Shown here: one piece after another, positions 36,852 through 46,654 of the stretch
Layout: every line of letters begins with the position of its first letter
How positions within the stretch are numbered: the stretch's first letter is position 1
DNA from: Halomonas lysinitropha
Lineage (GTDB): Bacteria > Pseudomonadota > Gammaproteobacteria > Pseudomonadales > Halomonadaceae
Assembly: GCF_902500215.1 (NCBI RefSeq)
Contig: NZ_CABVOU010000033.1
Coordinates: 248,001-312,000 of the forward strand
Direction: 5' to 3'
Length of the DNA stretch: 64,000 bases
Position numbers and translations under genes: made by a program
The notes under the pieces: model-generated
Database searches by the model: none
The model's input: the letters and a program-made list of their open reading frames with translations, nothing else
What the model was told of the DNA's origin: nothing

Positions 36852-37217
36852 TTATCCGGTCGGGGGAAGAGGGGTGTCGGCGAGGTCGACGCTGACCAGC
36901 AGGAGCTCGTCGCCGCCGGTCAGCCGGGTCTGCCAGTGCCCGCAGCGCGGGCAGCTCAGATCGTTGACGCTGGCCTCGGCCTCTTGCCGGCAGCGGGGGC
37001 AGTGCACCCGGACCGGAGAGCTGGCCATCTCCAGTTGTGCCCCCTCGGCGACGGTATGGCGGCTGGCCAGCGGAAAGGCCTCGCGCATCAGTGTGGCCTC
37101 GACCCCGGAGAGCGGCCCGATGCGCAGGCAGACGCGGCGGATGCGCAGCGCACCGTGCTCGGCGGCGACCCGACCGGCCTGGCGGACCAGCGAGCGGCAC
37201 AGGCTCAACTCATGCAT
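36852..37217 (-). CDS. hypA: hydrogenase nickel metallochaperone HypA
   Basis: Encodes 121 residues starting MHELSL, where His2 is the conserved nickel ligand. The structural zinc site CPRC...CPRC is present in VHCPRCRQEAEASVNDLSCP. HypA hands nickel to the large subunit in concert with HypB, whose gene follows after 13 bases. The start at 37217 overlaps the end of hypC by eight bases. The C-terminus is a little longer than usual (VDLADTPLPPTG). Confidence 0.94.
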   Translation of the reverse strand: MHELSLCRSLVRQAGRVAAEHGALRIRRVCLRIGPLSGVEATLMREAFPLASRHTVAEGAQLEMASSPVRVHCPRCRQEAEASVNDLSCPRCGHWQTRLTGGDELLLVSVDLADTPLPPTG

Positions 37218-37446
37218 GGCCGAGGGCTCCCTCGTCCATCTCGTCGAGCAGTTGCCAGGTTGCGAGGGCCTCCTCGGGATCCAGTCGCTGGAGGGCATAG
37301 CCGACATGCACGATGACGAAGTCGCCCAAGGCGATGTCTTGGTCCTGGACCAGCATGAGGTCGATGTCGCGCTCGATGCCACGGGAGGCCGCGCGCGCCG
37401 TGTCGCCGTCAATGCGGGTGATCTGCATGGGAATCGCCAGGCACAT
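37210..37446 (-). CDS. hypC: hydrogenase maturation chaperone HypC
   Basis: Encodes 78 residues starting MCLAIPMQI, the family hallmark in which Cys2 binds the iron centre. GAGGAGG precedes the ATG at 37446. HypC shuttles Fe(CN)2CO from the HypD part of HypDF to the large subunit. It is the first gene of the hydrogenase operon, so the promoter should lie in 37447-37761, shared with the divergent helicase gene. I could not pick a convincing -35/-10 pair there. Confidence 0.93.
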   Translation of the reverse strand: MCLAIPMQITRIDGDTARAASRGIERDIDLMLVQDQDIALGDFVIVHVGYALQRLDPEEALATWQLLDEMDEGALGHA

Positions 37447-37761
37447 GATGCGCGTCGGGCCTCCTCGGCAGGTGGCAGGATGGTCGTGGGGTAGCATGGA
37501 ACGCCCCCCCCTGACACTGACTATAGGCGATGGGGGCCTTTCGGACATGCCCCGCCAGCCAACGGGGCCGCCGTCCGTGGCGAGGCGGGCAGCGAATGTC
37601 ATGGCGGCGTCACCAGGCCGAGTGCTCGTTACCTGCAGCGTTTCCGTCGGCTATCTGCTATGATATGCGCCCCCACTATCTATCCCACGGCTCCGGTCCG
37701 ACGGCGCCCGCCTTCCTCGCACCCTGTCCCGGTGCTCGCTTTCCCTTGCAGGTCTATCCAC

Positions 37762-39156
37762 GTGTCTGATTCCTCTCCCGATTTCGCCTCGCTGCCGCTG
37801 GCGCCGGAACTGCTCGATAACCTCGACTCGCTGGGTTATCACGCCATGACGCCGATTCAGGCCGAGAGCCTGCCGCCCATGCTGGCGGGCCGTGACGTGA
37901 TTGCCCGGGCGAAGACCGGCTCGGGCAAGACCGCGGCCTTCGGCCTGGCGCTGCTGTCGCGGCTGTCGGTGGCGGACTTCCGGGTGCAGGGGCTGGTACT
38001 CTGTCCGACCCGCGAGCTGGCGGACCAGGTGGCCGGCGAGATTCGCCGCCTGGCGCGCAGCCTGTCCAACATCAAGGTGCTGACGCTGTGCGGCGGGGCA
38101 CCACTGGGGCCGCAACTGTCCTCGCTGGAGCATGGCGCACATATCGTCGTCGGCACGCCGGGGCGGGTAGAGGAGCACCTGCGCAAGGGCTCGCTGGTCC
38201 TGAACGCGCTTGAGACCCTGGTGCTGGACGAGGCCGATCGCATGCTCGACATGGGATTCCAGGCGGCCCTGGAGGCGATCATCGCCGAGACCCCGGCGAG
38301 TCGCCAGATGCTGCTGTTCAGTGCCACCTATGCCGAGGGCATCCGGCCCATCGCCGAACGGCTGATGCGCGAGCCGGTCAGCGTGGAGGTGGCCGAGTCC
38401 CATGATGCGACCACGATCCGCCAGCACTTCTACCGGGTGGCGGACGAGTCGGCCCGCTTCGAGGCGCTGCGCCGCCTGCTGCTGCACTTGCGGCCCGCGT
38501 CCAGCGTGGTGTTCTGCAACACCAAGCGCGAGACCGACGAGGTCGCCGAGGCCCTGAACGACGCGGGCTTCAGCGCCCTGGCGCTGCATGGTGATCTCGA
38601 GCAGCGCGACCGCGATCGCCTGCTGGTGCTGTTCGCCAACGGCAGTGCCTCGATCCTGGTGGCCACCGACGTGGCCGCGCGCGGGCTGGACATCGATGCT
38701 CTGGACGCGGTGTTCAACTACCGCATCGCCCGGGACCTCGAGGTGCATGTCCACCGTGTCGGGCGTACCGGTCGGGCGGGCGGTTCCGGCATCGCCTGTA
38801 CCCTGCTTAGCGAGCAGGAGGACTATCGGCTGGCGAAGCTCGCCGATCTGCTGGGCGAAGCGCTGGAGACCGAGCCGCTGCCTCCCCGCGCGGTGCTGGA
38901 GCGCCAGCCTCTTCGCCCGGCCATGGCGACGCTGCAGCTCGGCGGCGGCAAGAAGCAGAAGCTGCGTCCCGGCGACATCCTCGGTGCCCTGACGGGTGAA
39001 GGCGGGATTGCCGGGGAGCAGGTAGGCAAGATCAAGGTGCTAGCTAACAGTGCCTATGTGGCCGTGCGGCGCGACGTCGCCGACGCGGCCCTCGACCAGC
39101 TGGGCAACGGCAAGCTCAAGGGGCGCACGTTTCGTGCCCGCCGCATCAGCCGCTGA
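37762..39156 (+). CDS. dbpA: ATP-dependent RNA helicase DbpA
   Basis: Encodes 464 residues from a GTG at 37762, chosen because the family N-terminus begins about there; the frame is open from an ATG at 37660. Helicase motifs are AKTGSGKT, PTRELADQ, DEAD in VLDEADRML, SAT, and HRVGRTGRAG. The last ~75 residues (LRPGDILGALTGEGG onward) are the DbpA RNA-binding domain, which targets hairpin 92 of 23S rRNA during 50S ribosome assembly. Ribosome site weak. Divergent from the hyp operon. Confidence 0.93.
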   Translation: MSDSSPDFASLPLAPELLDNLDSLGYHAMTPIQAESLPPMLAGRDVIARAKTGSGKTAAFGLALLSRLSVADFRVQGLVLCPTRELADQVAGEIRRLARSLSNIKVLTLCGGAPLGPQLSSLEHGAHIVVGTPGRVEEHLRKGSLVLNALETLVLDEADRMLDMGFQAALEAIIAETPASRQMLLFSATYAEGIRPIAERLMREPVSVEVAESHDATTIRQHFYRVADESARFEALRRLLLHLRPASSVVFCNTKRETDEVAEALNDAGFSALALHGDLEQRDRDRLLVLFANGSASILVATDVAARGLDIDALDAVFNYRIARDLEVHVHRVGRTGRAGGSGIACTLLSEQEDYRLAKLADLLGEALETEPLPPRAVLERQPLRPAMATLQLGGGKKQKLRPGDILGALTGEGGIAGEQVGKIKVLANSAYVAVRRDVADAALDQLGNGKLKGRTFRARRISR

Positions 39157-39221
39157 CCGGAAGGAAAATGTGATACGCCCGCGGTATACCCAGCCGACGG
39201 GTTCTATGCCAACGTGGTGAC

Positions 39222-40124
39222 ATGAAGATACCCAAGAGATTGCAACCGCTGGTCGACGACGGTCTGATCGAGGCGGTCGAGAGCCAGCTGATGAGCGGCA
39301 AGGAAGCCCAGGTTTACGTGGTGCGTTCCCACGGCGAACGATGCTGTGCCAAGGTCTTCAAGGAGGCCAAGCAGCGCAGCTTCAAGCAGGCCGTGCAGTA
39401 TCAGGAGGGACGCAAGGAGCGCAACAGTCGCCGCTCGCGGGCGATGGCCAAGAAGACGCGCTACGGCCAGAAGGAGCAGGAGCAGGCCTGGCTCAATGCC
39501 GAAGTCGATGCCCTCTATCGATTGGCGGCAGCGGATGTGCGGGTACCCCAACCGCATAGCTTCGTTGATGGTGTGCTGCTGATGGAGATGATCATTGATG
39601 CCGAGGGCCTGACCGCCCCGCGTCTGGACGACGTGACACTGACGGCCGACGAGGCTCGGTCCCATTACGCCAAGGTGATCGGTGACGTGGTGCGCATGCT
39701 GTGTGTCGGCTTGATCCATGGCGACTTGTCCGAGTTCAACGTGCTGCTCGCCGCCGATGGCCCGGTCATCATCGATCTTCCCCAGGCGGTGGATGCCGCC
39801 GGTAATAACAGCGCCGAGATGATGTTCGAGCGTGACGTCGACAACATGCGTCGCTACTTCGGCCGTTTCGCTCCGGAACTGCTGGCCACCGATTATGGCA
39901 AGGAGATCTGGGCGCTCTTTGAAGCCGGCGATCTGCACCCGGACAGCCAGCTGACCGGCTGCTTCGAGCACGATCTGAGTACCGTGGATGTGGACGAACT
40001 GATGACGGTGATCGACGACGTGCGCGAGGAGGAAGCCGAGCGGCGTGCCGCTCTGTCTCGGGACGATGAGCCGGGCGTCGAGGACGCCGCGGAGGCCTGG
40101 CGGGAGTCCCATGGCGAGCGCTGA
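39222..40124 (+). CDS. RIO-type serine protein kinase
   Basis: Encodes 300 residues. Kinase features: nucleotide loop SGKEAQVYVV, ATP-binding Lys in CCAKVFKEA, catalytic loop HGDLSEFNVLL and metal-binding IDLPQAV. This is the bacterial RIO1-like branch (PA4780-like). The acidic C-terminal tail (DDEPGVEDAAEAW) is probably flexible. Cytoplasmic, with substrates unknown. It follows dbpA after 65 bases and may share its transcript. Confidence 0.92.
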   Translation: MKIPKRLQPLVDDGLIEAVESQLMSGKEAQVYVVRSHGERCCAKVFKEAKQRSFKQAVQYQEGRKERNSRRSRAMAKKTRYGQKEQEQAWLNAEVDALYRLAAADVRVPQPHSFVDGVLLMEMIIDAEGLTAPRLDDVTLTADEARSHYAKVIGDVVRMLCVGLIHGDLSEFNVLLAADGPVIIDLPQAVDAAGNNSAEMMFERDVDNMRRYFGRFAPELLATDYGKEIWALFEAGDLHPDSQLTGCFEHDLSTVDVDELMTVIDDVREEEAERRAALSRDDEPGVEDAAEAWRESHGER

Positions 40125-40240
40125 GGCCCGCGCCATCATCGTCTTTCATCCCCGAACTCGAGGCAGCGATGATCGCTGGCCTTGTAATCCCCGATAGGGA
40201 TCGGCACTTTAAGTGATTTGCCATCATCGCCGAGACCAAG

Positions 40241-42166
40241 ATGTCCCGACACGATAACGATCCCTCATCCGACCAGCAGCGCGATAAGCCCAAGCGTTCG
40301 CCGCTCTGGTACCCCGAAGAAGCTCAGCCCTCCCGCCGGCAGTGGTTGTCCTTTATCTGGATCGCCCTGGCCATCCTGCTACTGTTCCACTATCTCGATT
40401 CGGCCCAGCGCCACCAGCAGGTCGAGTTGACCTATTCCGAATTCCTCACGGCCGTCGACCAGGGGCACGTTGATGCGGTCACCCTGCGCGGTCAATCGGT
40501 GGAAGGGGCCTTCAGCGAAACAGGACGTGAGGCACGAGAGCTCGGAGAAACCGAGGAGGGTTTCGAGGCCACACGGCCGGACGTCGAGGGCGAGCGTTTG
40601 CTCGAGCGCCTCGAGGCGAACGGCGTGCGAATCGACGCCGAGCCCATTGATCCGCCCTGGTGGCAGCGCGTACTCGTCGGCGCTCTGCCATGGATTCTCA
40701 TGCTGGGTCTGCTGTTCTGGTTCTGGAATCGCATGCAGCAGCGGGCCATGTCGGGCGGTGGGCTCTTCAACATGGGCAAGTCCAAGGCGCGCCAGGTGAG
40801 CAGTGAAGAGAGCCATGTCCGCCTGGACGATGTGGCTGGCTCGGAGAACGCCAAACGTGAAGTCCTCGAGGTGGTCGAGTTTCTCAAGGAGCCGGCGCGC
40901 TTTCAGGCGCTGGGGGCCAAGATTCCGCGTGGCATCCTGATGATGGGCCCCCCGGGTACGGGCAAGACGCTGATGGCCAAGGCGGTCGCCGGGGAGGCCG
41001 ACGTGCCGTTCTTCAGCATCAGTGGCTCGGAGTTCATCGAGATGTTCGTGGGTGTGGGGGCATCGCGGGTCCGTGATCTCTTCAAGCAGGCCAAGGAGCA
41101 GGCGCCGTCGGTGATCTTCGTCGACGAGCTGGATTCCATCGGCCGCTCCCGAGGCGCCGGCATGGGGGGCGGTCACGATGAGCGAGAGCAGACCCTCAAC
41201 CAGATTCTCTCCGAGATGGACGGTTTCCAGGCCGATGAGTCTGTCGTTGTCCTGGCCGCCACCAACCGTCCGGACGTGCTCGATTCAGCCCTGCTGCGGC
41301 CGGGGCGCTTCGATCGCAAGGTCACCCTGGAGAATCCGCATCGCGAGGCGCGCCGCGATATCCTGCGCGTCCATACGCGCGACGTGCCGTTGGCCGATGA
41401 CGTCGATCTCGAGCGGCTGGCCGAGATCACCATCGGTTTTTCGGGGGCGGATCTGGCCAACCTGGCCAACGAAGCTGCCCTTCAGGCGGGTCGCAATGAG
41501 CAGCAGGAGGTGGACTGGGCCTGTTTCTCGGCGGCTCGTGATCGCCTGCTGCTGGGTGAGGCCAAGGATGTCGGTCTCTCCGACAGCGAGCGCCACATCG
41601 TGGCGTATCATGAATCCGGCCATGCGTTGCTCGCCTACCTGCTGCCCAAGGCCGATCCCCTCGAAAAGGTCACCGTGCTGCCTCGCGGCCGGGCTCTGGG
41701 CGTGACGGCCCAGGTGCCCGACGAGGAGCGCTACAACCATGGCGAAGCCTATCTGCGTGATCGCATCACCGTGATGTTCGGCGGACGCCTGGCGGAATCC
41801 ATTGTCTTCGGAGAAGTGTCCAGCGGCGCCGAGAATGACCTGGAGCAGGCCACCAAGCTGGCACGTCGCATGGTGGCTCGCTGGGGGATGAGCGAACGTA
41901 TCGGACCGGTCATGTTCGCCCAGAGCCAGGAGCATGTCTTTCTTGGCAAGGAGATGGCCCAGTCTCGCGAGCACAGCGAAGCCATGGCGGGGCTAGTCGA
42001 TGAGGAGATACATCGGCTGCTGACCGAGCTCGAAGCGCACGGCCGTGAACTCCTGGAAACCCACCGGAAGGATCTGGACACCCTGGCCTCGGCCCTGGAG
42101 GAGCAGGAAACCCTGGAGGCCGACGCAATCCGCGACCTTCTCGATAAGGCGCCCGCTCAGTCGTGA
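40241..42166 (+). CDS. ftsH: ATP-dependent zinc metalloprotease FtsH
   Basis: Encodes 641 residues. Two membrane helices (about 30-47 and 145-163) flank a periplasmic part; the AAA+ domain has GPPGTGKT (~235-242) and DELDSIG. The protease site is H457-E-S-G-H461. It degrades membrane and short-lived cytoplasmic proteins as a hexamer. The gene is not beside rrmJ/folP, the usual place of the main ftsH, so it may be a second copy. Ribosome site weak. The metal-site Ser replaces the common Ala of HEAGH. Confidence 0.93.
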   Translation: MSRHDNDPSSDQQRDKPKRSPLWYPEEAQPSRRQWLSFIWIALAILLLFHYLDSAQRHQQVELTYSEFLTAVDQGHVDAVTLRGQSVEGAFSETGREARELGETEEGFEATRPDVEGERLLERLEANGVRIDAEPIDPPWWQRVLVGALPWILMLGLLFWFWNRMQQRAMSGGGLFNMGKSKARQVSSEESHVRLDDVAGSENAKREVLEVVEFLKEPARFQALGAKIPRGILMMGPPGTGKTLMAKAVAGEADVPFFSISGSEFIEMFVGVGASRVRDLFKQAKEQAPSVIFVDELDSIGRSRGAGMGGGHDEREQTLNQILSEMDGFQADESVVVLAATNRPDVLDSALLRPGRFDRKVTLENPHREARRDILRVHTRDVPLADDVDLERLAEITIGFSGADLANLANEAALQAGRNEQQEVDWACFSAARDRLLLGEAKDVGLSDSERHIVAYHESGHALLAYLLPKADPLEKVTVLPRGRALGVTAQVPDEERYNHGEAYLRDRITVMFGGRLAESIVFGEVSSGAENDLEQATKLARRMVARWGMSERIGPVMFAQSQEHVFLGKEMAQSREHSEAMAGLVDEEIHRLLTELEAHGRELLETHRKDLDTLASALEEQETLEADAIRDLLDKAPAQS

Positions 42167-42246
42167 CGCCTGACGTCCGGCTCGTCTACGCTGAAGGCGA
42201 GCGGCGCCCGACGCGGGTACCCCTGGTCAACGATGAGGAGACGGCA

Positions 42247-42681
42247 ATGAACAAGTGGATGATGGGCCTGGCCCTGGCGGGTGGCGTGCTGCTGGCCGGT
42301 TCGGCCCTGGCCCAGATGCAACGCGCCTCGGCCCCGGAGGGTGCCGAGGTCTACTTCATCTCGCCCGAGGACGGCGCTACCGTCGAGAGCCCGCTGACCG
42401 TGCGCATGGGGCTCAAGGGCATGGGCGTGGCGCCCGCCGGCATCCAGGCGGGGGCGACCGGCCACCACCACCTGCTGGTGGACACGCCGCTGAACGAGGT
42501 CGACCTCGACCAGCCCCTGCCGGCCAACGACGCGATGCGTCACTTCGGCGGCGGCCAGACCGAGACCACGCTGGAGCTCGAGCCCGGTGAGCATACGCTG
42601 CAGCTGCTGTTCATGGATGCCAGCCATGTCAGCTTCGACCCGCCGGTAACGTCCGATGCCATTACCATCACGGTGGAGTAG
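42247..42681 (+). CDS. DUF4399 secreted protein
   Basis: Encodes 144 residues. The ATG at 42247 follows GAGGAG, making the longer frame from 42163 unlikely. A signal peptide (MGLALAGGVLLAGSALAQ) precedes the domain with YFISPEDGATVESPLTV and TGHHHLLVDTPL, the marks of DUF4399, whose His cluster may bind metal. Periplasmic, function unknown. A hairpin follows at 42701. Confidence 0.88.
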   Translation: MNKWMMGLALAGGVLLAGSALAQMQRASAPEGAEVYFISPEDGATVESPLTVRMGLKGMGVAPAGIQAGATGHHHLLVDTPLNEVDLDQPLPANDAMRHFGGGQTETTLELEPGEHTLQLLFMDASHVSFDPPVTSDAITITVE

Positions 42682-42700
42682 GATTGCCGGCCGTCAGTTA

Positions 42701-42729
42701 CCGCAGTCATCGCCTCTGGGTGACTGCGG
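42701..42729. terminator. 9-bp hairpin between convergent genes
   Basis: CCGCAGTCA (42701-42709) and TGACTGCGG (42721-42729) are perfect inverted repeats. The left arm includes the stop codon of the BASS transporter gene. No T-run. Confidence 0.4.
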
Positions 42730-43600
42730 ATGCCGGGTGGCGGTCGCGCCACAGGCAGGCGAACATCCACACGAATACCGGCACGTTCATCAGCAGGCCG
42801 TAGAGCAGCGGCACCAGGCCGATGGCCGGCTGCTGCAATAACACGAAGGCCACCATCATCGCCACACCGGCGTTCTGCACGCCTACCTCCACGGTGATGG
42901 CGCGCACGCTGGCGTGAGGCAGGCGCAGCCGCCGGGCGACACGGTGTCCCAGCAGCATGCTCAGCAGGCAGAGGAGCAGCACGGCGAGCGTCTCGATGCT
43001 TATCAGGGCCGGCAGCCGTTCTGCGTGGCTGACGAAGAGCGCCACCACTACCGAGACCATCGCCACTCCCGTGAATCCCTTTACGCCGGGCAGTATACGT
43101 TCGTGCCAGGTAGACGGCAGGGCCCGACGCAACAGCATGCCGGCCAGCACCGGCAGCAGGGTGACCAGCAGCAGCTGGCCGACGGTGTGCCAGTAGGGCA
43201 GCGCGAGGCCGCCGGTAGTGAGACCCAGCAGCTCTAGGTTCCAGCCCATGACCAGCGGCAGGGTGAAGGGAGCCAGCACGGCGGCGATGGCGGTCAGGGT
43301 GACCGACAGGGCCAGGTCGCCCTGAACCAGGTAGCTGAACATGTTGGAGGTGGCCCCGCCCGGCACCAGCGACACCAGCAGCAGGCCGGCCGCTGCCAGC
43401 GGCGGCAGGGGAAGTACCAGCACCAGCCCCCAGGCGAGCAGCGGCAGTGCCAGCATCTGCAGGGCGATACCGAGCATCACCCGACGCGGGTGATGCCAGG
43501 TACGAGCGAAGTCGGCCCCGATCAGGCTGAGGCCCATGGCCATCATCACGCTGGCCAGCACCCAAGGCAGGGCCACCTGGGACAACCAGGCTGTGGACAT
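42707..43600 (-). CDS. bile acid:sodium symporter family (BASS) transporter
   Basis: Encodes 297 residues from the ATG at 43600 (GGAGAAAGG upstream; the frame opens at 43633). Nine to ten membrane helices. The family signatures LVPGGATSNMFSYLVQGD and VGVQNAGVAMMVAFVLL hold the sodium-binding residues. Bacterial members import organic anions such as pantoate or keto acids with sodium; the substrate here is unknown. Divergent from menA. Confidence 0.9.
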   Translation of the reverse strand: MSTAWLSQVALPWVLASVMMAMGLSLIGADFARTWHHPRRVMLGIALQMLALPLLAWGLVLVLPLPPLAAAGLLLVSLVPGGATSNMFSYLVQGDLALSVTLTAIAAVLAPFTLPLVMGWNLELLGLTTGGLALPYWHTVGQLLLVTLLPVLAGMLLRRALPSTWHERILPGVKGFTGVAMVSVVVALFVSHAERLPALISIETLAVLLLCLLSMLLGHRVARRLRLPHASVRAITVEVGVQNAGVAMMVAFVLLQQPAIGLVPLLYGLLMNVPVFVWMFACLWRDRHPASAVTQRR

Positions 43601-43694
43601 CCTTTCTCCTTGCAGGGGCATGGGATACGCCACAGAGTATGCCCCATGTCATGCACTGCAGCGAAGACAGATAGCGCCTTCAGGGAGGAAGACA

Positions 43695-44582
43695 ATGTCC
43701 GCGGCGGTGAGCCACAAGGTGACCCTCTGGGTTCAGACGCTGCGCCCGCGTACGCTGCCGGCAGCGGTCGGGCCGGTGCTGCTGGGTCAGGCGCTGGTCG
43801 TGCCCGGCCACTTCAGCTGGCTGACGGCTGTTCTCTGCCTGCTCTGTGCGAACGCGCTGCAACTGGCGGTAAACCTGGCGAATGACCTCTTCGACGGCCT
43901 CTCCGGCGTTGACCAGCCAGACCGCCTGGGCCCTACCCGTGCCTTGCAGGCGGGCTGGCTCAGCGCCGCCGAGCTTCGCGCGGGCCTCGCCGTGACCCTG
44001 GGCGTTGCTGTGGTAACGGGACTCTGGCTGGTGCTGTTCGGCCACTGGCTGTTGTGGTTGCTGGGCGGCCTGGCAGTGCTTGGTGTGCTTGGCTACAGCG
44101 GCGGGCGGCGCCCCTACGCCAACCGGGGGCTGGGCGAGGCGGCGGTGTGGTTCTTCTTCGGCCCGGTGGCGGTGCTCGGCAGTCTGCTCGCCCAGCACAG
44201 CCCGATCACCCTCGAGGCGGTGGCGGCCGGTATCCTGGTGGGCATGCCGGTGGCCGCCATCCTGGTGGTCAATAACCTGCGCGACCGTCATACCGACGCC
44301 CGGGCCGGCAAGTTGACCCTGGCGGTACGCTGGGGGAAGGTGTCGACCCGCCGGCTTTTCGCACTTCTGACGCTGGGGCCGCTGGCGGTCACGACGCCGG
44401 CATCGCTCCCGGGCTGGGCCTGGGTGACCTGGGGGGTCACCGGCCTGGCGGCGCTGGGGCTAGTTCGCGAGATACGGCGCCGCGACGGCGCGGCCCTCAA
44501 TGCGTTGTTGGGTCTGACAGCGTTCTATTCGCTGGCCTTGGCCCTGTGGCTCTGGCTGCGTCTGGTGGTGGCCGCCGGCTGA
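43695..44582 (+). CDS. menA: 1,4-dihydroxy-2-naphthoate polyprenyltransferase-like protein (MenA)
   Basis: Encodes 295 residues from the ATG at 43695 with GGAGG directly upstream. Eight or nine membrane helices. The two Asp-rich sites of UbiA-type prenyltransferases are present: NLANDLFDGLSGVDQPD and NNLRDRHTDARAGK, and TLRPRTLPAAVGPVLLG is the MenA N-terminus. MenA attaches the isoprenoid tail in menaquinone synthesis. No other men genes are in the window, so its role in this organism is uncertain. Confidence 0.88.
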   Translation: MSAAVSHKVTLWVQTLRPRTLPAAVGPVLLGQALVVPGHFSWLTAVLCLLCANALQLAVNLANDLFDGLSGVDQPDRLGPTRALQAGWLSAAELRAGLAVTLGVAVVTGLWLVLFGHWLLWLLGGLAVLGVLGYSGGRRPYANRGLGEAAVWFFFGPVAVLGSLLAQHSPITLEAVAAGILVGMPVAAILVVNNLRDRHTDARAGKLTLAVRWGKVSTRRLFALLTLGPLAVTTPASLPGWAWVTWGVTGLAALGLVREIRRRDGAALNALLGLTAFYSLALALWLWLRLVVAAG

Positions 44583-44593
44583 GCGACACGCTA

Positions 44594-45316
44594 CTAATCG
44601 GGCAGCTCGGCACTGTGGAAGACGTTCTGCACGTCGTCCAGGTCGTTGAGGGTATCGAGCAGTTTCTCGAACATCGCGACGTCGTCGCCCTCGATCGGGG
44701 TCACGGTCTGGGGCACGAACTGGATCTCGTCGATATCGAAGTCGAGCTCGCCGAAGGCATCAAGCAGCGCCTGCTTGGCCTTGGCATACTCGGTATGGGG
44801 CGCGAAGACGGTGATCTGGTCCTTCTCGCTCTCGATGTCGGTGACGTCGACATCGGCCTCCATCAGCGCCTCGAGGGTGGCGTCCTCGTCATTGCCCGGG
44901 AAGGCGAGGATGGCGCAGTGGTCGAACATGTGGCTGACGCTGCCCGGGGTGCCGAGCTTGCTCTTGGCCTTGTTGAAGCAGGCGCGCACGTCGCCGAAGG
45001 TGCGGTTCGGATTATCGGTCAGGCACTCGACGATGACCATGCAGTTGCCCGGCCCGAAGCCCTCGTAGCGGGCCGGCGAGAAGTCCTCGCCGCCCACGCC
45101 GGACGCCTTGTCCAGGGCCTTGTCGATCACGTGGCTGGGGACCTGGTCCTTCTTGGCACGTTCGATCAGCCCGCGCAGGGAGAGATTGCCCGAAGGGTCG
45201 GTGCCGCCCTGCTTGGCGCAGACATAGATCTCGCGACCGTACTTGCTGTAGACCTTGGTCTTGGCGTCGGCCGTCTTGGCCATGGATTCCTTGCGGTTCT
45301 GGAAGGCCCTGCCCAT
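44594..45316 (-). CDS. yeeN: YebC/PmpR-family protein, YeeN type
   Basis: Encodes 240 residues from the ATG at 45316, matching the length of YeeN. The N-terminus [18 protein letters not shown] and the domain with [20 protein letters not shown] are typical. The YebC family comprises DNA-binding regulators and, as now known, ribosome-associated factors that help translate difficult sequences. The stop codon lies 11 bases from the end of menA, convergent. Confidence 0.92.
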   Translation of the reverse strand: MGRAFQNRKESMAKTADAKTKVYSKYGREIYVCAKQGGTDPSGNLSLRGLIERAKKDQVPSHVIDKALDKASGVGGEDFSPARYEGFGPGNCMVIVECLTDNPNRTFGDVRACFNKAKSKLGTPGSVSHMFDHCAILAFPGNDEDATLEALMEADVDVTDIESEKDQITVFAPHTEYAKAKQALLDAFGELDFDIDEIQFVPQTVTPIEGDDVAMFEKLLDTLNDLDDVQNVFHSAELPD

Positions 45317-45466
45317 TGCACTGTCCTGTGGCGTTGAAATACGAGGCTGGATTCTACGAAACCGGGGCGGAGGCGAACAGGGATATTTTCTCGTCATTTG
45401 TACAGGACCCGACAGTCGTCATGGCTACACTGCCAGGGAGTCTCATTCACGCTGGAGCGTCATTCG

Positions 45467-46654
45467 ATGGATCATCACGCCTACCGCCATGCACTGGCCG
45501 ATTGCCTTGCCGAGAGCGAGTTGCCCTTTGCCTTCGAGGAGTTCGCGGCGCGTCGGCGCCGCGTGCGGCAGGCCATGCAGGCCGCCGGACTCGACGCGCT
45601 GCTGCTGACCGACCCCGCCGACATCTTCTATCTGACCGGCTACCACACCTTCGAGGTCTCGGTATACACCTGCCTGGTTGTCTCGGCCGACCGGATGGTG
45701 CTGCAGGTACCCTCCATCGAGACCGGCCCCGCCGTGGTAACCGCCACGGTGGATGAGATTCTGGGCTATCGCTGGGAAGGCATCGAGGAGGTGATCGCCC
45801 CGCTGGCCGAGATCCTGGCCCCCTTCCCGTCGATCGGACTGGATGTTTTCGGGGCCGGCCTGCGCCACGGGGTCATCCGCGAGTTGCAGGCGCGCCTAGG
45901 TAGCGGACGCTTCCGCGATGACGGCGGTGAACTGCTTGATCGCATCCGCCTCGTGAAGACGTCCGCGGAGCTCGACTGCCTGCGCGAGAGCGCGCGGATC
46001 ACGTCCGCGGGGCTGCGGGCGGCCATCGAGGTCATTGCGCCTGGTGTCAGCGACAACGACGTCGCGGCGGAGGGCAGCCGGGCGCTGCTGGCGGCCGGCA
46101 GCGAGTTCATGAGCCTGCAGCCCATCGTCACTACCGGCCGGCGCATCAGTGTGATCCACGTCAACCACAAGCGCCACGCGATCGCTGCGGATGAACCGGT
46201 GTTCCTGGAGTTCGGCTCTGCCTTTCACCGCTACACCGCGCCGATGATGCGCACCGCCGTGGCCGGCCGGGCCAGCACCGAGATGCAGGCGCTGCGCGAT
46301 GTCTGTCGCGAAATGTTCGAGGCGCTGACCGCCGCAATGCGTCCCGGCCGCACCTTCGATGATGCCGCCCGGGCCGCCGAGGCGGTGCTCGCCCCCCACG
46401 CCGAGCGTGTGTTCTTCTCGGGCGTGTTCGGTTATGCGGTGGGGGCCCAGTTTCCGCCGAGCTGGGTCGAGGGCACCGGCTACATCGCCCGCGGCCAGCA
46501 TCGCGAGTTCGCCGCCAACATGGTCTTCCATCTGCCGCTCTGTCTGCGACTTCCGGGGCAGTGGGGCATCGGGCTCAGCGACACCGTGCGGGTCACCCCC
46601 GAGGGGGGGCAGCCGCTCACCGATAACGACTGGCAGCTGAAGGAAATGCGCTGA
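45467..46654 (+). CDS. M24-fold hydrolase, ectoine hydrolase (DoeA)/creatinase-like
   Basis: Encodes 395 residues from the ATG at 45467. It has the creatinase N-terminal domain (RRRVRQAMQAAGLDALLLTD, PADIFYLTGYHTF) and a pita-bread C-terminal domain. The metal ligands of true Xaa-Pro peptidases are missing: the usual D...D is EFGSAFHRYTAPMMRT, and the GHG motif is GYAVGAQ. That is the state of metal-free members such as creatinase and ectoine hydrolase DoeA. In a Halomonas-like host, breakdown of ectoine or a related compound is plausible but not proven; doeB is not adjacent. Confidence 0.8.
   Translation: MDHHAYRHALADCLAESELPFAFEEFAARRRRVRQAMQAAGLDALLLTDPADIFYLTGYHTFEVSVYTCLVVSADRMVLQVPSIETGPAVVTATVDEILGYRWEGIEEVIAPLAEILAPFPSIGLDVFGAGLRHGVIRELQARLGSGRFRDDGGELLDRIRLVKTSAELDCLRESARITSAGLRAAIEVIAPGVSDNDVAAEGSRALLAAGSEFMSLQPIVTTGRRISVIHVNHKRHAIAADEPVFLEFGSAFHRYTAPMMRTAVAGRASTEMQALRDVCREMFEALTAAMRPGRTFDDAARAAEAVLAPHAERVFFSGVFGYAVGAQFPPSWVEGTGYIARGQHREFAANMVFHLPLCLRLPGQWGIGLSDTVRVTPEGGQPLTDNDWQLKEMR

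Noticed and set aside
37447-37661. TATAGT and TATGAT boxes as promoters for the hyp operon and dbpA
   Set aside because: No acceptable -35 box lies 16-18 bases away on the proper strand, so no promoter is claimed.
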